NCBI RefSeq assembly: GCF_004102745.1
Contig: NZ_RLII01000003.1
Span: forward strand, 205,564-269,563
From: Acetivibrio mesophilus
GTDB lineage: Bacteria > Bacillota > Clostridia > Acetivibrionales > Acetivibrionaceae
Direction: 5' to 3'
Length of the DNA stretch: 64,000 bases
The position numbers and the translations under genes were made by a program. The number at the start of each line of letters is the position of its first letter. Position 1 is the first letter of the stretch. Shown piece after piece: positions 20,587-31,340 of this stretch. The notes under the pieces are model-generated. The model did no database searches. It was not told the origin of the DNA and was given only the letters and a program-made list of their open reading frames with translations.

Positions 20587-20620
20587 GCAGGTATATATTT
20601 ATGAGTATACCTGTTTTTTC
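20587..20620 (+). terminator. Terminator of the serpin gene
   Basis: CAGGTATA (20588-20595) pairs with TATACCTG (20606-20613), then TTTTTTC. Confidence 0.75.
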
Positions 20621-20768
20621 TTAGTCAATCTAAACTTAAATCAAGTATACGATTGATGCAGTTGTGCAAAGAAAAAAATCAAAATTCCCAATCCAAACTG
20701 AGCATATGTTTCGTACAAGTAATTCGAAGAGAAAAAATAATGTAAAAGCAATTTAATAATGAACATGA

Positions 20769-22856
<2,088 letters not shown>

Positions 22857-22937
22857 ATTTTCCGATATTAATTATATAATTCTAAAAGCTAAAGGAAAGT
22901 TATTATTGATATCGATACGTAATTATTAAGCAATACA

Positions 22938-22981
22938 TTTTAACTCGGGCATAAAAAATTATGCTCGAGTTAAAATCAATT
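22938..22981 (+). terminator. Terminator of the GH43 gene
   Basis: TTTTAACTCGGGCATA (22938-22953) pairs with TATGCTCGAGTTAAAA (22960-22975) with one wobble pair, then TCAATTTTTT. It separates GH43 transcripts from sigI. Confidence 0.8.
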
Positions 22982-23020
22982 TTTTACTTTATGGAATATT
23001 ATTAATGAGGGAAGAGAGAT

Positions 23021-23758
23021 ATGCTATTTATTTCTGCTATTGTAGATTATACTAGTGAAACAGCAACCCACATTGTTCAAAAAATCAAAAATGGCGATAA
23101 GCATTTAAAAGAAAAGTTTATAAAAGACTATATCCCATTTATATTAAATATTGTATCAGGCTTCTATTCCTCAAAAACGATAGATTTAAAAAGCAGCGAT
23201 GAATATAGCGTTGGCCTAATGGCATTTAATGAGGCCATTGAGAAGTTTGACATTAATAGGGGTAGAAGTTTCCTCAAATTCGCAGAATTGGTGATAAAAA
23301 AGAGAATGATAGACTATTTCAGAAAAACATCATCAATTGGTAGAAAAGAAATTCCTTTTTCGTATTTTAACAGTAAAAGTGAAACCGAATTTGAGAAAAT
23401 AATAAATTTTGCTGAGGCTGATCAAGCGCCAGGCAGCTACGAATTTATTTGCGAATTGAAGGATTTTTCAAAACAACTAGAGAGTTTTGGTCTAAGTATA
23501 AATAATTTACCTGACTACATGCCCAAGCACAAGGACTCAAGACAAATGTGTATAGATATCGCTAAAAAAATAATTGAAAACAAGAGTATTTATAATAAAT
23601 TAAAAACAAAAAAGTACATACAAATGAAAGAGCTTTCAAAAATAATTGATGTACATCCAAAGACTGTTGAAAGAAACAGAGCATTTATTATATGTTTATG
23701 TATAATATTTGATAATGATTATGGAAACTTCAAAGCATACTTAAGCAAAATATTTTAA
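23021..23758 (+). CDS. sigI: RNA polymerase sigma-I factor (SigI5-like)
   Basis: 245-residue alternative sigma factor of the SigI family, the class clostridia use for carbohydrate-sensing control of cellulosome genes. The region-2-like core is at about 50-110 (YSVGLMAFNEAIEKFDINRG, then SFLKFAELVIKKRMIDYFRK), followed by the SigI-specific C-terminal HTH about 195-245 (MKELSKIIDVHPKTVERNRA). There is no region 1.1 or region 4 of housekeeping sigma factors. GAGGGAAGAGAG precedes the ATG. The next gene, about 100 bases downstream, is its membrane anti-sigma. The pair plus the upstream GH43 match the C. thermocellum SigI5/RsgI5 locus as I remember it, so the number 5 is by context. Confidence 0.9.
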   Translation: MLFISAIVDYTSETATHIVQKIKNGDKHLKEKFIKDYIPFILNIVSGFYSSKTIDLKSSDEYSVGLMAFNEAIEKFDINRGRSFLKFAELVIKKRMIDYFRKTSSIGRKEIPFSYFNSKSETEFEKIINFAEADQAPGSYEFICELKDFSKQLESFGLSINNLPDYMPKHKDSRQMCIDIAKKIIENKSIYNKLKTKKYIQMKELSKIIDVHPKTVERNRAFIICLCIIFDNDYGNFKAYLSKIF

Positions 23759-23860
23759 TGTATTATTAAAGCACAAAAATCCGTATACATACGAATATAT
23801 TTAAAAGCTCATAAATATACAGTTTTAATTTGTGTAATCTACACTTTTCGGAGGATGGAA

Positions 23861-25294
23861 ATGAAATATCAAGGTGTTATATTGAAACTGACAAAAAACA
23901 AAGCGATAGTAAGTACTGATGATTTTCAGTGCTACTATATCAAGAGGAAACCTACAATTTATGTAGGAAAGGAAATTGAATTTACAAAGCAAGAAATTAT
24001 TCAGAAAAGGACGGTTCTAATAAAACCGGCTTTAAGTGTTGCCTGCTTTCTATTTGTGATAACTTGCTTATTAAACTTTGCAGGAATAATAAATTTAAAT
24101 AATATTTTATACAACCCCAAAGTTTTTGCTTACATTAGTGTCGATATAAATCCTAGCCTTGAGATTGAAATTGATGGCACTGGAAATGTCTTGAAATTGG
24201 TTCCTTTAAATGAGGATGCAAAGGTACTTGTTAGTAAATTGGAGGTTACCAAAACTAACGTCTCTATGGCTATTGATAAAATAATAAATGAGGTAAAAAA
24301 GAGCAATGCTATTAGTGACACCGAAAAAGATTGTGTATTGATTTCAAGTACATTAAACAGCAAAGAAAGGGATCATAATGAAGAATTTCAGAGGGAAAAA
24401 GAAAAACTTGATATTATTATAGATTCATTGAAAGATAGTATTCAAAAGAGCAGTAACTCCAGTGTATATATCGTGCATGCAGATATGGAGGAAAGAGAAG
24501 CTGCGCGCACTGAAGGGATGTCTACCGGCAGATACGTATTGTATAATACGTACAAAGATCTAGAAAGCGATTTATCTTTTGAAGAAGTTAAGGAAGCTAA
24601 TGTCAATGAGCTGATAAAAAGTATATTGGACGACGAATCAGGAAATGAAACTCCAGAAGAAATTCCAATAAAAACGTCAAGCCCTGCATCGACATCTACA
24701 CCGACAACTCCAGCAGCATCGGCACCGACTCCTTCATCTACATTGCAACCGACATCATCACCTACATCTGCACTAACAGCATCACCAAAATCAACGCCTA
24801 CATCAGCACCAACGGCATCGCCAAAATCGACACCAACGCCTACACCAACATTGACACCTACTGCTAAAATAGCATATTCACAGTTTATGAGATTTGAATC
24901 CAGCAACTATCGCGGGTATTTTATACGTGTTAAATCATTTAGTGCTTGTATCTCTTCATATGTAGAGCCTATTGAGGATTCTATGTTTAAGATAGTTCCC
25001 GGTCTTGCAGACCCGAGCTGTATTTCCTTTGAGTCAAAGAACTATCCGGGATATTACTTAAAACATGAAAACTTCGAAGTTATTCTAAAAAAATACGAAG
25101 ATACGGATTTGTACAAAGAAGATGCAACTTTTAAAGTTGTGCCGGGTTTGGCTGATGAAAACATGATTTCTTTTCAGTCATTCAATTATCCTTCAAGATA
25201 TATAAGGCATAGGGATTTTGATATTTATATAGAAGAAATAGAAAACGATCTCGGTAAAAAGGATTCCACATATATTGGAATTAAAGCTGAGTAG
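23861..25294 (+). CDS. rsgI: Membrane anti-sigma-I factor RsgI with C-terminal CBM42 (RsgI5-like)
   Basis: About 477 residues. I start at the ATG 23861, six bases after GGAGG; the ATG two codons earlier touches the ribosome site. Order: cytoplasmic RsgI_N anti-sigma domain about 1-48 (YQGVILKLTKNKAIVSTDDF); one TM helix about 56-76; an extracytoplasmic conserved domain beginning VFAYISVDINPSLEIEID, which contains the Asn-Pro site where RsgI proteins undergo autoproteolysis; a helical region to about 250; a Thr/Pro/Ser-rich linker about 265-335; and a C-terminal beta-trefoil of three repeats about 338-477 (SSNYRGYFIRV, SKNYPGYYLKH, SFNYPSRYIRH), the pattern of AbfB/CBM42 arabinofuranose-binding modules. 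Role: hold SigI at the membrane and release it when the outside module meets arabinose-decorated polymer. Confidence 0.92.
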   Translation: MKYQGVILKLTKNKAIVSTDDFQCYYIKRKPTIYVGKEIEFTKQEIIQKRTVLIKPALSVACFLFVITCLLNFAGIINLNNILYNPKVFAYISVDINPSLEIEIDGTGNVLKLVPLNEDAKVLVSKLEVTKTNVSMAIDKIINEVKKSNAISDTEKDCVLISSTLNSKERDHNEEFQREKEKLDIIIDSLKDSIQKSSNSSVYIVHADMEEREAARTEGMSTGRYVLYNTYKDLESDLSFEEVKEANVNELIKSILDDESGNETPEEIPIKTSSPASTSTPTTPAASAPTPSSTLQPTSSPTSALTASPKSTPTSAPTASPKSTPTPTPTLTPTAKIAYSQFMRFESSNYRGYFIRVKSFSACISSYVEPIEDSMFKIVPGLADPSCISFESKNYPGYYLKHENFEVILKKYEDTDLYKEDATFKVVPGLADENMISFQSFNYPSRYIRHRDFDIYIEEIENDLGKKDSTYIGIKAE

Positions 25295-25381
25295 CCTTTG
25301 TAAATTACTTTTTGCAGCAAGTATAATTTTACCACCCGTACAATATAATCTAAAAAGCAGACTTTTTATAGCGGGTGAATT

Positions 25382-26680
25382 ATGAACCTCTACGCACTGA
25401 CAATAATCGTACTTATTACAATGGTATTAATCATTAATATAAAATCCACCAGGGTTATTTACCTAAAGTCCCTCATACTTCCGGCGGTCTGTATGTTTTT
25501 TATCCTACTGCTTATTATTTTTTCCGACACTGCAGTAAAATCCGCCGGTAGCGGGCTTAACCTATGGCTTAATGTTGTATTTCCTTCCCTCTTCCCCTTT
25601 TTCGTTGTATCCGAAATCCTCTATAGAACAGGATTCATTAAAGCCATAGGAATCCTCTTAGAACCCATCATGCGTCCTCTCTTTAACGTGCCCGGTTGCG
25701 GCTCCTTTGCCTTTGCTATGGGAATAACCAGCGGTTATCCTGTAGGCGCCAAAATCACAGCAAGCATGAGGGATGAAAAACTCCTTAGCAAAATAGAATC
25801 CGAAAGGCTTTTATCTTTTACCAATAATTCAGGCCCTCTCTTTATTATCGGCGCTGTTGCAGTCGGAATGTTCAGAATGCCCGAACTGGGGCTTCTGCTT
25901 CTTGTATGTCACATACTTTCAAGTATTACCGTAGGGATTCTCTTCCGATTCTATGGCAGAAGCAATCGCAACAGGGAGTTTAGAGATGACAAAAAGCTAT
26001 GGACGAGATTCAAAAAAGAAGTAATTCATAACAGCAAACAAAAACTAAACCCCGGAACAATCCTGGGAGAAGCCATAAGAAACTCAATTAATGTAATGCT
26101 CTCCATTGGAGGGTTTATTATTCTCTTCTCGGTTATTATCAATATCTTGATTGAAATCGGATTTATATCCAGCCTGTCGGCTTTTGTTTCTCAGCTCCTG
26201 TCACCTTTAGGAATAAGCAGAGAAATGATTTCAGCCATATTGAGCGGATTTATTGAAATGACTACAGGAACGAGTATGATAAGCAAAGCAGCAAGCACAA
26301 CGCTCCAAGGGCAACTGGCAGCGGTGAGCCTGTTGCTCGGATGGGCAGGCCTCTCGGTGCACTTTCAAGTTTACAGCATTGTCAGCAAAACCGATATAAG
26401 CATAAAGCCTTATTTGATTGGTAAAATGCTTCAGGGAGTATTTGCCGCAATATATATATCAATCGCATTGAGACTACCATTTACGGCTCCTTTGATAGCC
26501 AAAAGTGTTCTTAGTGTTATAACACCCTTTTCAAACTTTACATGGTACAATGCCTTAATATACTCGGCTCAGAATGTATTTATTTCGTTTATCATCCTGT
26601 TAATTTTGACAGCAATATCACTGGTATTCTACTTTATAAGATGCATATTCAAGACTTTTCTCGGCCGCTCCATGGGTTAA
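25382..26680 (+). CDS. ylbJ: Sporulation integral membrane protein YlbJ
   Basis: 432-residue polytopic membrane protein with nucleoside-recognition (Gate) domains, required for spore formation in Bacillus. About eight or more hydrophobic helices; family signatures are LWLNVVFPSLFPFFVVSEIL, the GITSGYPVGAKI stretch near residue 115 and NNSGPLFIIGAVAVGMF. The second Gate segment, GFIILFSVIINILIEIGFIS, follows at about 243. GGGTGAATT precedes the ATG; the CGGGTG carrying this ribosome site can pair with CACCCG 44 bases upstream (25333-25338). In many Firmicutes ylbJ neighbours coaD and rsmD; here it is convergent with them. Confidence 0.92.
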   Translation: MNLYALTIIVLITMVLIINIKSTRVIYLKSLILPAVCMFFILLLIIFSDTAVKSAGSGLNLWLNVVFPSLFPFFVVSEILYRTGFIKAIGILLEPIMRPLFNVPGCGSFAFAMGITSGYPVGAKITASMRDEKLLSKIESERLLSFTNNSGPLFIIGAVAVGMFRMPELGLLLLVCHILSSITVGILFRFYGRSNRNREFRDDKKLWTRFKKEVIHNSKQKLNPGTILGEAIRNSINVMLSIGGFIILFSVIINILIEIGFISSLSAFVSQLLSPLGISREMISAILSGFIEMTTGTSMISKAASTTLQGQLAAVSLLLGWAGLSVHFQVYSIVSKTDISIKPYLIGKMLQGVFAAIYISIALRLPFTAPLIAKSVLSVITPFSNFTWYNALIYSAQNVFISFIILLILTAISLVFYFIRCIFKTFLGRSMG

Positions 26681-26702
26681 AGCGGCGTGAAACTTTTGCC
26701 TA

Positions 26703-27140
26703 TTACTTCAGTTCTTCCCGGTTTGACCTTATTACTTCCAATGTTTCTTCTAAGATCTCTTCAACCTTAATTAAGACACTGTCAGCATATTCCCTGGTCC
26801 CAAGCCTGATTTCTCTCGCATTTTTCTGCGCATTGGAAATAATCTCATTGGACTGCTCATATGCCTTTTTTGTAATTTCATGTTCATCAATCAAGGATGC
26901 AATCTGGTTCTCCGCATCCTTTATTATATTATTGGCTTCCTTCTGTGCTTCAAGGAGTATTCTCTGCCTCTCCTCTTTTACCCATTTTGCCTGTTTGATG
27001 TCGTCGGGAAGCTTCAGCCTGATTTCTTTGATAATTTCAAGGATTTCTTCCTTATCCACCATACACTTTCCCGAAAACGGTACACTGACACTTCTTTCAA
27101 CAAGATCCTCAAGCGTTTCCAGAATTGAAAGCATTTCCAT
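26703..27140 (-). CDS. Coiled-coil protein downstream of coaD (ATPase-stalk-like)
   Basis: 145 residues from the ATG at 27140, which has GGGAGGG seven bases upstream; an earlier in-frame start at 27167 has no ribosome site. It is highly charged and helical: a short N-terminus (MLSILETLEDLVERSVSVPF), then a long coiled coil about 50-125 (EERQRILLEAQKEANNIIKD, AYEQSNEIISNAQKNAREIR) similar in composition to F/V-ATPase stalk subunits and DivIVA-like proteins. I do not recognise a precise family; I recall similar proteins beside coaD in other clostridia. It begins 30 bases after coaD and is probably in one operon with rsmD and coaD. Confidence 0.75.
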   Translation of the reverse strand: MEMLSILETLEDLVERSVSVPFSGKCMVDKEEILEIIKEIRLKLPDDIKQAKWVKEERQRILLEAQKEANNIIKDAENQIASLIDEHEITKKAYEQSNEIISNAQKNAREIRLGTREYADSVLIKVEEILEETLEVIRSNREELK

Positions 27141-27169
27141 ATTTATCCCTCCCAGGGTTTTTAGCAATA

Positions 27170-27649
27170 CTATTTGCCAAACTTATCTATAATTCTGTCC
27201 TTTATACAGTCCGGAACAAGTCCGTCAATTTTGCCTTTATTTCTTGCAAGCTCCCTTACAGAGCTAGAACTCAAAAACGAGTAGTGGATATTGGTCATCA
27301 TAAATAATGTCTCGATATCCGAGTCAAGGTTTTTATTCAACAGAGCCATCTGCAGTTCGTATTCGAAATCCGAAACAGCTCTTAAGCCCTTAATAATAAC
27401 CTTAGAATTCTTTTTCTTCATATAATCTATCAAAAGCCCCGAAAAGCTTTCAATCTCCACATTATCTATACCCTTAACGGCACATTTCAATAAATCTACC
27501 CTCTCGTCCAGCGTAAAAATAGGATTCTTACTGCTGTTTACAAGTACTGCAACCACAAGTTTGTCACACAATTTTGCTGCCCTTTGAATTATGTCCATAT
27601 GACCATTTGTTACCGGATCAAAGCTTCCGGGATATACATATATACTCAC
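27170..27649 (-). CDS. coaD: Phosphopantetheine adenylyltransferase
   Basis: 159-residue cytosolic enzyme of coenzyme A synthesis: ATP plus 4'-phosphopantetheine gives dephospho-CoA and pyrophosphate. The nucleotidyltransferase motif [14 protein letters not shown] (TxGH type) is at 8-21; FVRGLR-like [20 protein letters not shown] at 82-101; [13 protein letters not shown] at 122-134 (ISSTxxR type). Length equals the bacterial norm. Sits 40 bases downstream of rsmD, the usual Firmicutes arrangement. Confidence 0.96.
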   Translation of the reverse strand: MSIYVYPGSFDPVTNGHMDIIQRAAKLCDKLVVAVLVNSSKNPIFTLDERVDLLKCAVKGIDNVEIESFSGLLIDYMKKKNSKVIIKGLRAVSDFEYELQMALLNKNLDSDIETLFMMTNIHYSFLSSSSVRELARNKGKIDGLVPDCIKDRIIDKFGK

Positions 27650-27690
27650 TATACATACCTTCCTGCCGTAGAGATTAAATCATTGTCCAC

Positions 27691-28251
27691 TCATACAGGA
27701 TTTGACCTGTAAAAGGATATAACGGTATCACCGTATTTCTGCCAACGGTACCTTTTGAGACTGCCCACTTCTTCCGGAACCATGTCTGCAACATCATGCT
27801 CTGCAACAATTATTCCTTCCGGCACAATTATATCATTTTCAACTATGCTCTTAAGCGTTTCCCCAACAAGTCCTTTGCCATATGGCGGATCAAGAAATAT
27901 TATATCAAATTTTTTGTTATTTTTCGAAATTTTATTCAATATCACAAAAACGTCACCGGCAATAACTGTAGCTTTGCTTTCAAGCTTTGTGTGAGCGAGG
28001 TTCTCCCTTATTGTGAGTGAACATTCACTGCTTTTATCCACAAACACAGCAGAATCAGCCCCTCTGCTCAAAGCCTCTATCCCAAGACTTCCCGTGCCCG
28101 CATATATGTCCAGAACCTTTGCCTCCGGTATCAAAACGGCTAAAATGTTAAACACAGATCCTTTTACCTTGTCCGATGTCGGCCTTGTGGTAAGTCCCTT
28201 TATTGTTTTAAGCTTATGTCCCTTTGCCGTTCCTGCTATAACCCTTAAAAT
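27691..28251 (-). CDS. rsmD: 16S rRNA (guanine966-N2)-methyltransferase, apparent ATT start
   Basis: Methylates G966 of 16S rRNA with S-adenosylmethionine. SAM motif I VLDIYAGTGSLGIEALSRG and catalytic motif FLDPPYGKG are clear. The conserved N-terminus RVIAGTAKGHKLKTIKGLTT continues well upstream of the first ordinary start (GTG at 28155) and reaches the expected beginning (M-x-R-V-I-A-G) where no ATG, GTG or TTG exists. The codon at 28249-28251 is ATT, eight bases after GGAGG, so I propose an ATT start giving 186 residues, the family's usual length. The in-frame stop further upstream is near 28297. Operon with coaD. Confidence 0.85.
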   Translation of the reverse strand: MLRVIAGTAKGHKLKTIKGLTTRPTSDKVKGSVFNILAVLIPEAKVLDIYAGTGSLGIEALSRGADSAVFVDKSSECSLTIRENLAHTKLESKATVIAGDVFVILNKISKNNKKFDIIFLDPPYGKGLVGETLKSIVENDIIVPEGIIVAEHDVADMVPEEVGSLKRYRWQKYGDTVISFYRSNPV

Positions 28252-28338
28252 AACAAATTCCTCCAGTTGATATTGAATATTATCGCTTATAATGATATTT
28301 TATATTATCAGATACAATTGTCAATCATAATTCGACTT

Positions 28339-30423
28339 TTAATTCAAACTTACGTCATTTAGCTTTCCCTTGAATTTCTCGGCAATTTTTTCCTTCAACT
28401 TTAGATTTTCTTTCAAACACAGGTTTTTATCTCTTTTTAGAATCTCCTGGGCTGCTTCCTGGGCTTTTTTTAGTATATCCATATCCCTATAAAGATTTGC
28501 TATTTTAAGGTCAGGTAATCCATGCTGCCTTGTTCCGAAGAATTCCCCCGGCCCCCTTAGCAGAAGGTCCTTTTCGGATATGATAAAGCCGTCTGTAGTC
28601 TGTTGCATGACTTTCATTCTCTCTTTTGCGACCTTGCTTTTACCCTCATTATAAAGAATACAGTAGGATTGGTGTGAACCTCTTCCCACTCGACCCCTTA
28701 GCTGGTGAAGCTGGGCCAGTCCAAACCTTTCGGCATTTTCTACAACCATCATCGTTGCATTGGGTACATTTACTCCAACCTCGATAACTGTAGTGGATAC
28801 AAGAATATCGATTTCTCTGCCTAAAAAGCGCTGCATGACATCCTCCTTATCCCTAGAGGGCATTTTTCCATGAAGCAAACCTACTCTAAAGTCCCTAAAA
28901 TCCTCTTTCGCTATCTTTTCTGCCGTTTTTAGCGCAGATTTTGCTTCTATTTCATCAGATTCATCCACCAAAGGGCATACTATATAAGCCTGCCGTCCCT
29001 CAAGTACATTTTTTCTTATAAAGCTGTTTATCCTCTCTCTCATACTGTTATCAACCGCATAGGTTTCTACAGCCTTTCTTCCCGGCGGCAACTCGTCGAT
29101 TATGGATATATCCAAATCACCATACAGTATAAGGGCAAGAGTTCTGGGAATAGGAGTAGCCGTCATTACAAGAACATCGGGATTTAATCCCTTGTTGGAA
29201 AGCACGGTCCTTTGCCTTACTCCAAAACGGTGCTGTTCATCGGTTATCACCATTCCAAGCTTCAAAAACTTGACCTTGTCCTCAATAAGTGCATGGGTTC
29301 CTATCACTATATTGACCTCACCGGATTCGATTTTTGAAAGAATCTCACTTTTTTGCCTCTTTGTCTGGCTTCCTACCAGCAAGGCAGTGCTTACCCCATG
29401 CTTGTCCATAATATCCCTTAACGATTCATAGTGCTGTTTTGCAAGAATCTCCGTAGGGACCATCATTGCTCCCTGATATCCGCTCTTTACTGTTTTAATC
29501 AGCGCCAGCGCCGCAACAATTGTCTTACCGGAGCCCACATCTCCCTGAACAAGTCTGTTCATTACTCTGCTGCTTTCCATATCCTTTTCTATCTCTTCCC
29601 ATACCCTTTTCTGGGCATTGGTAAGCTGAAAACCTATGCTACCTATAAAATCTTGGATAGCTTTCCGGTTTGGCTTAAAGGCAATACCTTCTTTGCCATC
29701 GGCAAGCACAGTCTTAATACTAAGAAGCCCCAACTGCAGCAACAAAAGTTCCTCAAACACCAGCCTATGCCTGGCATTTTTAATATCCTCATCACTTCGT
29801 GGAAAATGAATATTGGAAAAAGCATAATTTATATCGCTCAAGCAATAGGTTTTCCTAATCCACAAAGGCAATACATCCTCCAGATTTCCCACAACCTGCT
29901 CCAGCGCCTTTTCCATTACAGCTCTTATGGTATTTTGCGAAAGATTCGCTGTCGCAGGATAAACCGGTACAATTTTCATTGTTTTTTTATGTTCTCCTCT
30001 GTCAGCCTTCTCATAAATGGGATTCTGTACTTCCAAGGTTTTAAAGCCCCGCACTATTTTTCCGTAGAAGATATAGCTTTCGCCAACACACAATACTTTT
30101 TTGAGGTAAGGCTGATTGTACCAAGTCCCTATTATGGTTCCTGAATCGTCCTTTATATATACCTGATATAAAGTCAATCCGCGCCTTAGGATTTTTTCCG
30201 TGACCTTTGACATAATAATTCCCTCAAAGGTACAGCTTTCCCCTTCTGTGAGCTGGCATATTTTTTTAAAACTGCTCCTGTCTTCGTAATCAGCAGGAAA
30301 ATGGGTTATCATATCTTCGATATTGAAAATACCCAGTTTCTGAAACAGTCTTGCCCTTGTTTCTCCCACACCTTTAATATTCATTATGGATTTTTTCAGC
30401 ATCTCTTTTATATCGCTATTCAT
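28339..30423 (-). CDS. recG: ATP-dependent DNA helicase RecG
   Basis: About 694-residue helicase that remodels stalled forks and branched recombination intermediates. N-terminal wedge with OB fold (about 50-200: GVGETRARLFQKLGI, YEDRSSF); helicase core with Walker A QGDVGSGKTIVAALAL, motif DEQHRFGVRQR (a DExQ box), MTATPIPRTLAL, and the C-terminal GLLHGKMPSRDKEDVMQRF, VEVGVNVPNATMMVVENAER and QLRGRVGRGSHQSYC. Ends with the RecG-specific TRQHGLPDLKIANL. Start chosen at the ATG 30423 because the MNSDIKEMLKK N-terminus fits the family; an ATG at 30435 preceded by AAGGG is also possible. Lies divergent from rpmB. Confidence 0.95.
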   Translation of the reverse strand: MNSDIKEMLKKSIMNIKGVGETRARLFQKLGIFNIEDMITHFPADYEDRSSFKKICQLTEGESCTFEGIIMSKVTEKILRRGLTLYQVYIKDDSGTIIGTWYNQPYLKKVLCVGESYIFYGKIVRGFKTLEVQNPIYEKADRGEHKKTMKIVPVYPATANLSQNTIRAVMEKALEQVVGNLEDVLPLWIRKTYCLSDINYAFSNIHFPRSDEDIKNARHRLVFEELLLLQLGLLSIKTVLADGKEGIAFKPNRKAIQDFIGSIGFQLTNAQKRVWEEIEKDMESSRVMNRLVQGDVGSGKTIVAALALIKTVKSGYQGAMMVPTEILAKQHYESLRDIMDKHGVSTALLVGSQTKRQKSEILSKIESGEVNIVIGTHALIEDKVKFLKLGMVITDEQHRFGVRQRTVLSNKGLNPDVLVMTATPIPRTLALILYGDLDISIIDELPPGRKAVETYAVDNSMRERINSFIRKNVLEGRQAYIVCPLVDESDEIEAKSALKTAEKIAKEDFRDFRVGLLHGKMPSRDKEDVMQRFLGREIDILVSTTVIEVGVNVPNATMMVVENAERFGLAQLHQLRGRVGRGSHQSYCILYNEGKSKVAKERMKVMQQTTDGFIISEKDLLLRGPGEFFGTRQHGLPDLKIANLYRDMDILKKAQEAAQEILKRDKNLCLKENLKLKEKIAEKFKGKLNDVSLN

Positions 30424-30508
30424 AATTATGCTCATCCCTTGTAATATGCATCTAATACATATAATTTTAATATATATCAAGCTTTTTTGCTATATATGCA
30501 AAAAAAAC

Positions 30509-30578
30509 TTGCGAACAGTGCCATCTATATGTTAAAATAGGTATTGTTTTGAATGCGCAAGAAAAAATATAGTAGAAT
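30509..30578 (+). promoter_or_regulatory. Candidate tandem promoters of rpmB
   Basis: TTGCGA (30509-30514), 18 bases, TAAAAT (30533-30538); and a second, TTGAAT (30549-30554), 18 bases, TAGAAT (30573-30578). Both read toward rpmB, whose ribosome site is AAAGGAGGTG. Confidence 0.4.
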
Positions 30579-30612
30579 TAATTTCTCCAGATTCAAAGGA
30601 GGTGTAATATAA

Positions 30613-30801
30613 ATGGCAAAGTGTGATATATGCAGTAAAGATATGCTTTTTGGCTTAAAGGTCAGTCACTCCAATAGGAAAACCAATAGATCATGGAAGC
30701 CAAACATCAGGAAAATCAGAATTATTGATAACGGTACCCCAAAGACAGCAAATATCTGCACAAGATGTTTACGTTCAAACAAGGTTACCAGAGCAATATA
30801 A
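30613..30801 (+). CDS. rpmB: 50S ribosomal protein L28
   Basis: 62-residue zinc-ribbon type L28 of the large ribosomal subunit: MAKCDICSKD and ANICTRCLRS give two CxxC pairs, with the conserved SHSNRKTNRSWKPNIRKI core. Very strong ribosome site AAAGGAGGTG. Monocistronic between recG and spoVM with its own terminator. Confidence 0.97.
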   Translation: MAKCDICSKDMLFGLKVSHSNRKTNRSWKPNIRKIRIIDNGTPKTANICTRCLRSNKVTRAI

Positions 30802-30827
30802 TGATTTATCGAATATTACTAATAGCG

Positions 30828-30875
30828 AAAAAAGTGTACCACATTGTTTTAGATTATGTGATACACTTTTTTATT
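30828..30875 (+). terminator. Terminator of rpmB (possibly shared with spoVM)
   Basis: AAAAAAGTGTACCACAT pairs with ATGTGATACACTTTTTT (arms about 30828-30844 and 30856-30872). A and T runs on both sides allow it to serve convergent transcripts; spoVM ends at 30898 on the other strand. Confidence 0.75.
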
Positions 30876-30897
30876 TCTCTGCCCATCAATAAATAAG

Positions 30898-30969
30898 TTA
30901 ATCCATTCTAAAAACCTTTCTGATAATGTTTCCAAAAAACCTTGGCATTTTTAGCACCACTATTTTCAT
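30898..30969 (-). CDS. spoVM: Stage V sporulation protein M (SpoVM), 23 residues
   Basis: Peptide MKIVVLKMPRFFGNIIRKVF then RMD. It matches Bacillus SpoVM (MKFYTIKLPKFLGGIVRA...) in its amphipathic-helix pattern: K2, K7, P9 (needed for curvature sensing), F11, G13, I15 and R17 align. SpoVM recognises the convex forespore membrane and recruits the SpoIVA coat basement layer. The start has GGGGAGGAG with good spacing. Context supports it: in Bacillus spoVM lies next to rpmB and not far from recG. Too short for ordinary gene finders. It is 107 bases downstream of the YeaQ-type gene. Confidence 0.88.
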   Translation of the reverse strand: MKIVVLKMPRFFGNIIRKVFRMD

Positions 30970-31076
30970 ATATAAACACTCCTCCCCGGTAAAACGCTCC
31001 CCAATACATAGTATATTCATAATGTCGTTTTTTTGTGATTTTGCATTTATTCCATAAAACTTATTCCGTTTTACCT

Positions 31077-31340
31077 TTAGCTTGCCTGCTTTGCTACCCT
31101 TCGTACAACTTTGAAAATCACAGCAGCTACCAGCGCGCACAAAAATGCCGGTATCAAAGCAATGTCCATAAGTTTTGGACCAAAGGTATTAAAATAGGGC
31201 ATATAGGCGCCTATCCAAGCTCCCGGAAGTGCAACAACACAAACTCCCCAGATATCTCCCGACATCTGTTTTCCGGTTATACTATTTCCCAGCCATCCTG
31301 CAATTAGTGCAATTATAATTGTAATAATAAATCCACCCAT
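31077..31340 (-). CDS. GlsB/YeaQ/YmgE-family membrane protein
   Basis: 87-residue protein with three hydrophobic helices: GFIITIIIALIAGWLGNSIT, DIWGVCVVALPGAWIGAYM and ALIPAFLCALVAAVIFKVV. This three-TM, glycine-rich layout with the GWLGN motif is the transglycosylase-associated/YeaQ family, stress-associated small membrane proteins of unknown mechanism. AGGAGGAG precedes the ATG. Same strand as spoVM, downstream. Confidence 0.85.
   Translation of the reverse strand: MGGFIITIIIALIAGWLGNSITGKQMSGDIWGVCVVALPGAWIGAYMPYFNTFGPKLMDIALIPAFLCALVAAVIFKVVRRVAKQAS

Noticed and set aside
24442..24906. 154-codon minus-strand frame of V/G/D repeats
   Set aside because: It is the antisense of the Thr/Pro-rich linker codons of RsgI; no ribosome site.
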